64,000 nt of DNA, taken from assembly GCA_947627985.1 (NCBI GenBank), contig CANQYD010000002.1, forward strand, positions 1 to 64,000, in the 5' to 3' direction. The notes below the pieces were generated by a model. That model did not search any database, was not told the origin of the DNA, and worked only from the letters and a program-made list of their open reading frames with translations. This DNA comes from an uncultured Clostridia bacterium. GTDB taxonomy: Bacteria > Bacillota > Clostridia > Oscillospirales > Ruminococcaceae. Position numbers and translations under genes: made by a program. This document shows positions 1 through 8,176 of the stretch, in pieces (within the stretch, counting starts at the first letter, position 1; each line of letters begins with the position of its first letter).

Positions 1-236
1 CATTCATAAACCTTTCCCTGCGGGCAGTCGGTTCGCCCGAAAATATAGTCGAGCGACACGTCGAAATAATCCGCATAGCGGGTCAAAACAGCAATGCTCG
101 GCTCGGCGGTGCCGTTTTCGTAACGGTTCAGGCTCGACTGCTTGACTCCAACCACCTCGCCCATTTTCTCCTGCGACAGCTTAACACCCTTACGAAGCTC
201 TCGCAGGCGTTTTGCGACAATACTGACTTCCGGCAT
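1..236 (-). CDS. XRE-family transcriptional regulator (partial)
   Basis: This open frame begins at ATG 236 (ribosome binding site AAGGAG) and runs off the left edge, so only about 78 N-terminal residues are visible. They form a Cro/C1-type helix-turn-helix: a leading LRELRKGVKLSQEKMGEVVG helix, then SSLNRYENG, then a stretch ending SLDYIFGRTD, typical of Xre repressors that bind DNA as dimers. It probably controls a neighbouring accessory gene outside the window. The DNA-binding domain is clear; the effector domain, if any, is not visible. Confidence 0.8.
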   Translation of the reverse strand, partial: MPEVSIVAKRLRELRKGVKLSQEKMGEVVGVKQSSLNRYENGTAEPSIAVLTRYADYFDVSLDYIFGRTDCPQGKVYE

Positions 237-331
237 ATAATCATCTCCTTACAAGATGATTATAACACATTTCGGAATTTTTTGCAATAGCTTGTTCGCA
301 TAAATTATAAAAAAGTTTCGTAGCAAGCACA

Positions 332-415
332 GCAAGTGTAGCCACACTTGCGAAAAATTGCTTGCCGTTTTGTCTTGAAGAAGCAAAACAGCAAGCAAAT
401 CCGGTGGGTACCCAC
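332..415. repeat. Cluster of three hairpins/palindromes downstream of hsdR
   Basis: Three inverted repeats follow each other. Positions 332-351 have an 8-bp stem (GCAAGTGT/ACACTTGC). Positions 360-396 have a 13-pair stem with one mismatch (GCTTGC-c-GTTTTG / CAAAAC-a-GCAAGC). Positions 404-415 are a perfect 12-bp palindrome (GTGGGTACCCAC). There is no long T-run, so a simple terminator does not explain all three. The 237-510 stretch holds no convincing gene. Confidence 0.5.
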
Positions 416-510
416 ACGGATAATTTTTGTTCTTTTGGAAGAATCCCAAGCCCTCGGATATTTGAAAAAGTGAGGATTAAAAGATGTTACTAAATCCTTT
501 GCGGTAAAGC

Positions 511-3500
511 TCAAATTTCCATATTATCCGTCCAAAGCTCGCACTGGGTCATGACTGTCTGAACGGCGTCGTCCATGCCCTCGGGCGGGTATTTGTGTTT
601 TTTGAGGAGCCGCTTTATCAGCATACGCATTTTTGCTCGGGCGTCCTCTCGCTTCTGCCAATCAATAGTGCGGTTCTTGCGGAGGGTATCTGCCAACTCT
701 TTTGTAATTGCAATCAGCTCCTCATTCTCGTAAAAGTCCTTGATCGCCTGCGGTTTTGTCAGTGCGTCATAGAACGCAAGCTCATCAGCGGTAAGTCCGA
801 GCTTGTCGCCTTCCTTGTGTGCTGCCGCGATCTGCTTTGCAAGATTCAGCATTTCCTCTATGACCTGCTCGTTGGTGAACATACCGTTGAGGTAGCGATT
901 CATTGAGCTTTGAATGATTTCGCTGAACTTCTCGGCTTTTACAACATTTGTGCGGCGGTATATCTGGACCTGCTCCGCAATCAGCTTTCTGAGCAGCTCA
1001 ATGGCGAGATTTCTCTCTTTCATTTTTGAAATCTCTTCAAGGAATTTCGGATCGAACAGCGAAAATTCCTGCGATATATCCGAGAAAAGATTTATTACGC
1101 CTTCGCTTTTGATGCTTTGTTTCAGAAGCGCGTTGATTCTTGCGTTCATCTCGGGTAGAGAAATGCGCTTTTTGCCACCCTGATTTATAAGCCGAAGCAC
1201 AAGCACGCGAACCGATTCAAAGAACGCAGCCTCAATTCGCAAGGATTCGTCGGTGATTGACGAGCAAAGCGACAATGCCTGATGCAGAAGAAGCGATTCT
1301 TTAAGGAAGTCCTCTTTCTCGCGCTCCTTGTTTACTGCGATGATGAAGTTGACAGCGCCGGATATTGTCTTTGAACGTTCAAGGTCGGTGCCGGCACTGA
1401 ATCTTGAATAGTTGTAGCCGTGGAAAATATCGCGGCAAATCGTAAGCTTTTCGATGAATTTCGGATATGCGACCTTTGCTATGTCGGTGTCGCCGTAGTT
1501 CTTTTTATCCCTTGAAGTGTAGTCGTTCATAGCCTCCCTGAGTGCTGCGGCTATTCCGACATAATCGACTACAAGACCGCCCTCTTTATCCTTAAAGACG
1601 CGGTTTACCCTTGCAATCGCTTGCATAAGATTGTATCCCGCCATAGGCTTGTAGACATACATCGTCGCAAGCGAGGGAACGTCAAAGCCTGTCAGCCACA
1701 TATCCACTACAATAGCAATCTTCAAAGGACTGTCGTTGTCCTTGAATTTCTTTGCCAGTTCCTCCTTGTGGTGCTTGTTGCCGATAATCGCCCGCCATTC
1801 TTCGGGGTCTTTGTTGCTCTCGGTCATAACTACCGCGACTTTTTCCGTCCAAGTCGGTCGGAGCTGCAATATGCGGTTATATATTTTCATAGCGATTGCG
1901 CGGGAATATGCCACTATCACCGCCTTGCCCGTAAGGAGATTTTCACGGTTATTTTCGTAATGAGAAAGTATATCGTCAACAAGCGAGGCAATAGTTTGGT
2001 CATGCCCGAGAACGGCTTCCATCTGTCCAAGCTCACGCTTGCTTTTCTGAATAACTTCGGGATCTGCGTTATGCGCCATTATATCATATTCTGCGTCGAT
2101 AAGGTGCAGGGTGTTCTCGTCAAGCTTGAGATGTATAACTCTGCTCTCGTAATAAACCGGTCGGGTAGCACCGTCCTCTACCGCCTGCGTCATATCGTAA
2201 ATGTCGATATAATCACCGAACACCTCGCGGGTGCTTTTATCTTTCATTGAAATAGGAGTGCCGGTAAAACCGATATATGTAGCGTTGGGCAGACTGTTTC
2301 GGATTATGCGGGCAGTTCCTATTTTGATTCGCCCCGTTTTCTCGTCAACCTTTTCGCTAAGACCGTATTGTCCGCGGTGAGCTTCGTCTGCCATTACTAC
2401 AATATTTCTGCGTTCGGAAAGCGGCTCATCGGATTCCTCAAACTTCTGCATCGTTGTAAATATTATACCGTTTGCCTGTCTGCCGTTGAGAATAGATTTT
2501 AAATGCTCGCGACTTTCGGCGTGGATAGGCTCCTGCCGCAGGAAGTTTTTGCACTTCGCAAACTGACCGTAAAGCTGATCGTCAAGGTCGTTTCTATCTG
2601 TCAGAACAACTATTGTCGGGCTATTAAGAGCCTCCTGCAAAAGATGAGCATAAAAGACCATCGACAGCGATTTTCCGCTGCCCTGAGTATGCCAGAAAAC
2701 GCCGCCCTTGCCGTCGGTTTCGGTGGCATGCTTTGTAGATACAATAGCCTTTCTTACGGCAAAATACTGGTGGTATCCCGCCATGATTTTATATTGCTTC
2801 AAGCCCTCGTTTGAGAAGCATATAAAATTCTTTATGATGTCAAGCAGACGCGCTTTCTCGAATATGCCCTCAAAAAATGTATCAAACTGGGCGTACTGCG
2901 TGTTTTCATAGCTGCCGTCCTTGGTTTTCCACTCCATAAAGCGGTCCTCGCCTGAGGTAATCGTTCCCGCCTTTGAGGTAAGCTGATCGCTCATAACGTA
3001 TATGCAGTTATATATAAACATCGACGGAATTTCCTGCATATAATTTCTGATTTGCAGATATGCCTTGGAGGCGTCGGTTTCCTCGCGCGAGGGGGATTTC
3101 AACTCGACAAGAACGATCGGCAGACCGTTGAGAAACAGAATGACGTCGGGGCGTTTATTGCTGTTTTCTATGAAAGTCCACTGATTCGCGACGATAAAGG
3201 AGTTGTTTGCAGGATTGTTATAATCCGCAAGATACACAAGTCCCGACCTCTCCTCGCTGCCGACAAAGTAGCGCACCTCAACGCCGTGCTGGATATAGTC
3301 GGTAAATACGGCGTTTTTCTGGACAAGCTCGGCATTTTCAAAGTTTTTGAGCTTAAACAGCGCGTCGTTTATGGCGTCGTCGGGCATGGAGGGATTCAGA
3401 CGCCGAAGCGCAGAAGCAAGCTCATCTTCATAGAGCGGGCAGTTATAATCCCTGTCCAAGTCGGGACCGTAGACATGGCGGTAGCCCATGTTTTCAAACA

Positions 3501-3549
3501 GCTCTATGATGGAATTTTCATAGTCGGCTTCGGTGTAGTTATAGGACAT
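511..3549 (-). CDS. hsdR: Type I restriction endonuclease subunit R
   Basis: About 1012 residues, the usual HsdR length. It is the motor and nuclease subunit that translocates and cuts unmethylated DNA once the HsdM/HsdS complex recognises a site. An N-terminal PD-(D/E)XK nuclease shows RPDVIL near residue 135 and VELKS near 150. The superfamily 2 translocase follows, with Walker A GSGKS near 292 and DEAH near 390. ATG 3549 is chosen because AAGGAG lies 8 bases upstream; a GTG at 3558 would sit on the ribosome binding site. Two accessory genes separate it from hsdS. The gene looks intact. Confidence 0.95.
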   Translation of the reverse strand: MSYNYTEADYENSIIELFENMGYRHVYGPDLDRDYNCPLYEDELASALRRLNPSMPDDAINDALFKLKNFENAELVQKNAVFTDYIQHGVEVRYFVGSEERSGLVYLADYNNPANNSFIVANQWTFIENSNKRPDVILFLNGLPIVLVELKSPSREETDASKAYLQIRNYMQEIPSMFIYNCIYVMSDQLTSKAGTITSGEDRFMEWKTKDGSYENTQYAQFDTFFEGIFEKARLLDIIKNFICFSNEGLKQYKIMAGYHQYFAVRKAIVSTKHATETDGKGGVFWHTQGSGKSLSMVFYAHLLQEALNSPTIVVLTDRNDLDDQLYGQFAKCKNFLRQEPIHAESREHLKSILNGRQANGIIFTTMQKFEESDEPLSERRNIVVMADEAHRGQYGLSEKVDEKTGRIKIGTARIIRNSLPNATYIGFTGTPISMKDKSTREVFGDYIDIYDMTQAVEDGATRPVYYESRVIHLKLDENTLHLIDAEYDIMAHNADPEVIQKSKRELGQMEAVLGHDQTIASLVDDILSHYENNRENLLTGKAVIVAYSRAIAMKIYNRILQLRPTWTEKVAVVMTESNKDPEEWRAIIGNKHHKEELAKKFKDNDSPLKIAIVVDMWLTGFDVPSLATMYVYKPMAGYNLMQAIARVNRVFKDKEGGLVVDYVGIAAALREAMNDYTSRDKKNYGDTDIAKVAYPKFIEKLTICRDIFHGYNYSRFSAGTDLERSKTISGAVNFIIAVNKEREKEDFLKESLLLHQALSLCSSITDESLRIEAAFFESVRVLVLRLINQGGKKRISLPEMNARINALLKQSIKSEGVINLFSDISQEFSLFDPKFLEEISKMKERNLAIELLRKLIAEQVQIYRRTNVVKAEKFSEIIQSSMNRYLNGMFTNEQVIEEMLNLAKQIAAAHKEGDKLGLTADELAFYDALTKPQAIKDFYENEELIAITKELADTLRKNRTIDWQKREDARAKMRMLIKRLLKKHKYPPEGMDDAVQTVMTQCELWTDNMEI

Positions 3550-4027
3550 TTTGTTCACTCCTTGTTTTTAATGATGAATCTGCTTTCTCTTGATATTGCT
3601 GAATAACTTCTATAATATCATCATAAAAATAATTCTTACGATGCCATATGGCGTGGTATATTAGTTGAAACAAAAAGGAAATAATCAGTAGGACAATAGA
3701 GAAAAATATATTATACGAGGAGACCATTATACCGAGCATTGCAATAATATAAGGAACGGCAAGTTCTGCGACTGCCAAATTGGTCCAGTTCTCAGCTCTG
3801 GAAAATTTAATACAATAATGTTTGAAATTTTCCAAGTCTGTTGGAGTTTGAAATTTTTCAAGCTGTTCTATAATGTGATTTTTCCAGTCGGTATAGTATA
3901 TAAAATCATTTTCATTTATATTTGAGGCGTTTCTGCTGTACAGTTTCTTCTGAGTATACATAGATGCATATATTTTCTTTTCCAAGTCAAGATCAATGAC
4001 TTCCGAATAGTGCTTTTGATGTTTCAT
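3539..4027 (-). CDS. Two-transmembrane SLATT-like accessory protein
   Basis: About 162 residues from ATG 4027, which is preceded by AGGAG; a frame extension to 4090 lacks a better site. Two adjacent hydrophobic segments in the middle (around AVPYIIAMLGIMVSSYNIFF and a following LIISFLFQ stretch) form a hairpin of membrane helices between polar helices. This resembles SLATT-type proteins that accompany defence genes, but the match is by layout only. The gene overlaps the start of hsdR by 11 bases, so the two are co-translated inside the restriction operon. A membrane effector role is inference. Confidence 0.65.
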   Translation of the reverse strand: MKHQKHYSEVIDLDLEKKIYASMYTQKKLYSRNASNINENDFIYYTDWKNHIIEQLEKFQTPTDLENFKHYCIKFSRAENWTNLAVAELAVPYIIAMLGIMVSSYNIFFSIVLLIISFLFQLIYHAIWHRKNYFYDDIIEVIQQYQEKADSSLKTRSEQNVL

Positions 4028-4122
4028 ATGAGCTTCTCCTGCATTTGAAGGCAAAAATATTTTATACCCCTGGCAATTTGGGAAAAACAATTATTAACGT
4101 CATTATTATAAAATGTAAAAAA

Positions 4123-4737
4123 TCAGATGATTTCTTCCTCAAAAGTTTTCTGGTTTATAAGACTTTCTTCAATAATGCACAAAATATTGGCGATTTCATT
4201 GACCCTATCTTTCAAGTTTTCTAAATTAACCGGAGTTTCTACTTCAAAGAAATTTTGATCATGCGTTTTGTTATCAGGATATCTAAACGCCATGGACATG
4301 TTGTCCATTTTAGAAAGCTCAATAATGTAACTTTCAGATGATGATATAACATCTTCAAAAGGCATATTATCTAACTCTTTTGGAAATGCAAGATCATCAA
4401 GTACGACAATATCTTTTAAACTGCTCCAAAGCGCATATAAATCGTGGGATTTATTTAAATTGCTATCAGTCTTATATTTATCATCAAATTTTAATAGAAT
4501 ATCTTTAATATACAGCTCGACAAATTGCCTATAGAGAAACGCTATCGGGTATATTGAAATATCCATAAAGAGCGAGTCATCGTCAATAGCGGATTTAACC
4601 AATAGGTCTCCTGCCGTTTTATAAGCCATTTCATAAGCCATATATTGATTTTTGAAAAATGATGACGCAAGTGTAGCTTTTGCTTTATTTGTTTTAGAAA
4701 CAGCAAACACTTTATTCTTTTTGTTTGGAAATGACAT
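4123..4737 (-). CDS. Accessory protein with HEPN-like helices
   Basis: 204 residues. The middle contains YRQFVELYIKDILLKF followed by KSHDLYALWSSLKDIV, the helix pair with a conserved glutamate and a later histidine seen in several HEPN-like defence and toxin proteins. I recognise no RNase RxxxxH motif, so catalytic activity is unproven. It sits between hsdS and the membrane protein in the same direction and is probably cargo of the restriction island. The family call is tentative. Confidence 0.6.
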   Translation of the reverse strand: MSFPNKKNKVFAVSKTNKAKATLASSFFKNQYMAYEMAYKTAGDLLVKSAIDDDSLFMDISIYPIAFLYRQFVELYIKDILLKFDDKYKTDSNLNKSHDLYALWSSLKDIVVLDDLAFPKELDNMPFEDVISSSESYIIELSKMDNMSMAFRYPDNKTHDQNFFEVETPVNLENLKDRVNEIANILCIIEESLINQKTFEEEII

Positions 4738-4785
4738 ATCTATTTTCCTTTACATTTTTACTATAAACGATAATTTATGCGCTGC

Positions 4786-5925
4786 CTAAAGCTCAATTTC
4801 CGACACATCAAGCTCGCCGGACATGAGGCGGGGAAGCAGAGTGTCGCGGGTTTCTGCAAGCTTTTCAGTTTCAACTTCGTTGGCTTGAATTGTTTCGGTT
4901 AGTACTTTGAAAACCGGTAAATATTCTGCAAATGTTTTTTCATTGTAAACAAATTCAAACTTGGACAAGTCATTCATTACTATATACGGTATAGCCGAAC
5001 CGCGAGTGCCACCCATAATTTTCTTGCTTAGTTCTAATTTTACGAACCAATACAGAGGGAATATATAATCGGGGTCTATGCCGTCAAGAAGAGTGCAGGC
5101 ATATGTTCTTTGGTATAAATCAAATTTTCCGCTGTAAAAACGAGTTCGTCCTGTATAAGCCCCATTCCCGGAAACGATTATCGCGTTACCGTCATAAATG
5201 TAGCTATCAATTTGCAAGGCTTCTGGAGAGCAAGTGAAAAATTTGTACTTGCCTCCATCAACTGATTCATTTGCGTTCTTCTTGCCGGTAAATATATAGC
5301 AATATTTGTCAAGTGTTGCAATTTCTCCTTGGTTCCCGGATTTGGGCGAAAAATAGGTTTGATAAATTGCGTCTGCTTGCCGCTCTAAATTATCGTTTAT
5401 TCGCTTGTTTTCCTTTATTTTTGCATCTAAACTTGATAAAATGCACACCATTTTGTCCTGCTTATCCCGATCTATCAAAGGAATAGGTAATTTGCCAAGC
5501 GTTTGAGCATTTATATTTCCTCTTGTGCTTCCTGTATTAAATGAATTAATCCAACCTCTATATTGCTCTGATTGGCAAAAATATTTTATATATTTGGGAT
5601 TTACTTTTTGATCATCGATACTAAACTTTATTAGGAAGCCGGCATAGACAAACTCGCCATCGGATTCATCATAAAAATAGTTTCTTCCCGTACTTGCTCC
5701 GGTTCTTGCAAAAACTATATCGTTAGTATTTAGCAGATACTCAGACGCTTTTTCATCAACAACTGATTTAAGATCATTAGTGTTAAGCGTGCCATCGTCG
5801 TTAATATCCGTGATTCTCAGATATGTATAAAGATCTTTTGAATATGGAACTGCACTTGCTCCTATACCATATGAGCCCTTTCCCCCAACAGAAAGTTGTG
5901 CTAATGGAACATACTGTACAATCAT
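4786..5925 (-). CDS. hsdS: Type I restriction specificity subunit S (second, full-length copy)
   Basis: 379 residues with two target recognition domains. The first ends near residue 175, followed by a central conserved helix containing NDNLERQADA, then a second domain and a C-terminal helix ending LPRLMSGELDVSEIEL. HsdS chooses the DNA sequence that HsdM methylates and HsdR restricts. The central helix encodes the 14-bp recombination site at 5385-5398, in the same orientation as that of the truncated hsdS. The last 14 residues match the end of the silent half at 7.0-7.7 kb apart from one substitution (R for K). It lies directly downstream of the recombinase, so it is a partner in specificity shuffling. 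Confidence 0.93.
   Translation of the reverse strand: MIVQYVPLAQLSVGGKGSYGIGASAVPYSKDLYTYLRITDINDDGTLNTNDLKSVVDEKASEYLLNTNDIVFARTGASTGRNYFYDESDGEFVYAGFLIKFSIDDQKVNPKYIKYFCQSEQYRGWINSFNTGSTRGNINAQTLGKLPIPLIDRDKQDKMVCILSSLDAKIKENKRINDNLERQADAIYQTYFSPKSGNQGEIATLDKYCYIFTGKKNANESVDGGKYKFFTCSPEALQIDSYIYDGNAIIVSGNGAYTGRTRFYSGKFDLYQRTYACTLLDGIDPDYIFPLYWFVKLELSKKIMGGTRGSAIPYIVMNDLSKFEFVYNEKTFAEYLPVFKVLTETIQANEVETEKLAETRDTLLPRLMSGELDVSEIEL
5385..5398 (-). repeat. hsdS recombination site (copy 1)
   Basis: AAACGATAATTTAG on the minus strand, coding for the conserved NDNL of the central HsdS helix and followed by AGCGGCAA. It is inverted relative to the copy at 7022-7035, so recombination between the two would flip the recombinase and exchange C-terminal halves. 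Confidence 0.75.
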
Positions 5926-5937
5926 GAATTACACCTC

Positions 5938-6924
5938 TCACCCTATATATTTCCTATGTGCCAATTTCACATTGCTCTGCTTCACCATTGCATACTGCAA
6001 GGTCGTATCTATTCGTTGATGTCCGAGCAGCCTTTGAAGCTGTTCTATAGGCATTCCCTTGTCAATCGCCATTGTCGCAAGCGTTCGTCTGAATTTGTGC
6101 GGGTGGACGCGCGAGATGCTTAACTGCTTGCCCATTTCCCGCAGGCGGCTTTCTATACCGCCGATTTTCAGCCTTTCAAACGGCGCGTGCAGCGATACGA
6201 ACAGCGCGGGATTCTGGTCCGACCTGCTGTCGAGATATTCCTGCAAATGCAACTTTGCCCTTGCGTCAAAATAAACTATCCGCTCTTTATCGCCCTTGCC
6301 GAATACCACACACTCCCGCTCCGCAAAGTTAATATCATCGCGGTTCAGAAGAACCATTTCGCCCACTCTCATTCCTGTCGAGGCGAGCATATCAATCATC
6401 GCCAAATCGCGGATTTCGGTGCAGTTATCCCGCATCTTCTCCAATTCCTCATCGGAATAGGTTTCTTTGATGCTACTCGCCGTCTTTACCTTGTGAATGC
6501 GCCAAACAGGACTTTTTACTATATAATCTTCGTCCTCAAGCCAAGAGAAAAACGAGGAAAGAATTCGCCGAATGTTGTCAATCGTAACCTTGCTTGAATG
6601 ATTTTTAGACTGATATTCGGTGAGATATGAGCGCAGATCCTCCGTGACGATATGCCGAACGCCTTTTTGGAGCGAAGTGACCATTGATTTTATCGTCGTC
6701 TGATAGTACTTCAAGGTCTTTTCGGAACAGCCCTCGATGCGCTTTGCCGCCAAAAACATCGTTATAAGCTCTTGGGTGTTGTCCTCCTCGGAATCTGCCG
6801 ACAGTTCGGACACGGAATAGCGCGCAAGCACCTGCTCCAGTACCGCCGTGAGCTGCTTTAGCTGTGCATTGTCGAGAAGCGACAGCATTTTTTGCGTTAC
6901 CTCGGTTATTAGCTCTTGTTTCAT
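5938..6924 (-). CDS. Tyrosine recombinase, likely hsdS invertase
   Basis: 328 residues from ATG 6924 (AAGGAGAT 7 bases upstream). It has a SAM-like N-terminal core-binding domain (from about residue 75) and a complete catalytic domain: Arg in STGMRVGEM, HPHKFRRT as the HxxR box, and GHQRIDTTLQYAM with the nucleophilic Tyr. Xer/integrase enzymes of this size are known to invert hsdS segments in phase-variable type I systems. It lies between the full hsdS and the inverted half. Its action on the 14-bp sites is inferred from position. Confidence 0.88.
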   Translation of the reverse strand: MKQELITEVTQKMLSLLDNAQLKQLTAVLEQVLARYSVSELSADSEEDNTQELITMFLAAKRIEGCSEKTLKYYQTTIKSMVTSLQKGVRHIVTEDLRSYLTEYQSKNHSSKVTIDNIRRILSSFFSWLEDEDYIVKSPVWRIHKVKTASSIKETYSDEELEKMRDNCTEIRDLAMIDMLASTGMRVGEMVLLNRDDINFAERECVVFGKGDKERIVYFDARAKLHLQEYLDSRSDQNPALFVSLHAPFERLKIGGIESRLREMGKQLSISRVHPHKFRRTLATMAIDKGMPIEQLQRLLGHQRIDTTLQYAMVKQSNVKLAHRKYIG

Positions 6925-7016
6925 AGTCGTATCTCCTTTATAAAATATTCTTCCAGAGAACGACATCAACGGCAGTTCCGTTGGCATTACTCCCGCCGTT
7001 GGTGGGAGGTGAAATT

Positions 7017-7676
7017 ATGGAAAACGATAATTTAGAGCGGCAAATGCAAGCCGTTTATACGTCTTGGTTTGTAAACTATGAGCCTTTTAACGGACAAATG
7101 CCAATGAATTGGCAAAAAACCGACATATATACTATAGCGAATATAATATATGGTGCGCCTTTTTCTTCAAAGCTATTTAATACAGATGGGATAGGAATCC
7201 CCATCATTCGTATCCGTGACCTCAAAGATCAATCATTTGTTACATATACAACCGAAAAACACCCCAAGGGGTATTTGATAAGACCCGGTGATATTGTAGT
7301 AGGCATGGACGGCGAATTTCGTCCTTATATTTGGGGAAACACACAAGCTTGGTTGAATCAACGAGTATATATCTTTGAAAGTAAAAATGAAAACGATAAA
7401 GCTTTCGTTTTATTATCTATAAAGCCGTTATTAAATTTAATAGAGCAAACTCAAGTCGGCACAACCGTCATACATATCGGAAAAAAGGATTTCGACACGT
7501 TTGAAATTATTCTGCCCGAAAGGAAAATTCTTGATGATTTTGGTACTATAACAACCCCAATGATAAATCAAATCGTCAATAACCGTTTGGAAAACAAACG
7601 TCTTGCTGCGTTGCGTGACTCACTTTTACCTAAGCTTATGTCCGGCGAGCTTGACGTGTCGGAAATTGAACTCTAA
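7017..7676 (+). CDS. hsdS: Inverted C-terminal half of hsdS (silent or alternative specificity cassette)
   Basis: This is the only plus-strand gene in the restriction island. ATG 7017 follows GGGAGG. The product starts at MENDNLERQMQA, the central HsdS helix, continues with one target recognition domain and ends LPKLMSGELDVSEIEL like the full hsdS. Flipping 7036-7680 between the sites at 7022-7035 and 7681-7694 would join it in frame to the truncated hsdS on the other side. In the present orientation it could be made only as a half-subunit. Confidence 0.85.
   Translation: MENDNLERQMQAVYTSWFVNYEPFNGQMPMNWQKTDIYTIANIIYGAPFSSKLFNTDGIGIPIIRIRDLKDQSFVTYTTEKHPKGYLIRPGDIVVGMDGEFRPYIWGNTQAWLNQRVYIFESKNENDKAFVLLSIKPLLNLIEQTQVGTTVIHIGKKDFDTFEIILPERKILDDFGTITTPMINQIVNNRLENKRLAALRDSLLPKLMSGELDVSEIEL
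7022..7035 (+). repeat. hsdS recombination site (copy 2, inverted)
   Basis: AAACGATAATTTAG on the plus strand, followed by AGCGGCAA. It is inverted relative to the other two copies. Confidence 0.8.
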
Positions 7677-8176
7677 GCCGCTAAATTATCGTTTATTTTC
7701 TGATTAAGCTCAATTTTGTCATCAAGCGCCCCCAATATCGCTGCAATTTTTTCTTGTTCTTCATATTTGAAATTGGGTACATCATATTTCATTATAGCAT
7801 CTTTATCCCCACGAGGCATTTTTGTGCCTTTGGAGGTTGTCATTGAATAATCAAAAAAGGCATCATCAGCAAGAACATAATAGAGAAAACGGTTGCTCAC
7901 TCCGTTCCTCGCTCTAAATACAAGTACATCATTAGAGCAGCCGCCGTTATACTCTGCAAGCCATATCTTCTTAAAATAAGGTCTGATGTTGGAAACAAGC
8001 ACATCTCCGATCGAAAATGACTGTGTTTGCAATATAGCCGGGAGCGTAGATGCTTTAGTGATTCCGCCCTTATTAGGCATCATATTTTCTGTGGAGATAT
8101 ATGTGTTCTCGTCTAAAACTGATACATAAATCTTGTCCTTTGCATAGTCACATATATCCGAAAGCTTACACTTCAT
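7673..8176 (-). CDS. hsdS: Truncated HsdS, first half only, in the hsdM operon
   Basis: 167 residues: one target recognition domain and the start of the central helix, stopping at INDNLAA because the second half is inverted. The start overlaps the hsdM stop by 11 bases (ATGAAGTGTAA), the normal M-S coupling, so this is the expression locus. Half-sized HsdS proteins can sometimes work as dimers, but here the break coincides with the 14-bp recombination site, which favours a switch caught in one state. The frame continues perfectly into the silent half if 7036-7680 is flipped. Confidence 0.88.
   Translation of the reverse strand: MKCKLSDICDYAKDKIYVSVLDENTYISTENMMPNKGGITKASTLPAILQTQSFSIGDVLVSNIRPYFKKIWLAEYNGGCSNDVLVFRARNGVSNRFLYYVLADDAFFDYSMTTSKGTKMPRGDKDAIMKYDVPNFKYEEQEKIAAILGALDDKIELNQKINDNLAA
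7681..7694 (-). repeat. hsdS recombination site (copy 3)
   Basis: AAACGATAATTTAG on the minus strand, followed by CGGCTTAG, which ends the truncated hsdS. It forms the inverted pair with copy 2, 645 bp apart. Confidence 0.8.

Noticed and set aside
332..415. CRISPR-like repeats
   Set aside because: The inverted repeats are all different and there are no regular spacers; no CRISPR array was seen in the window.
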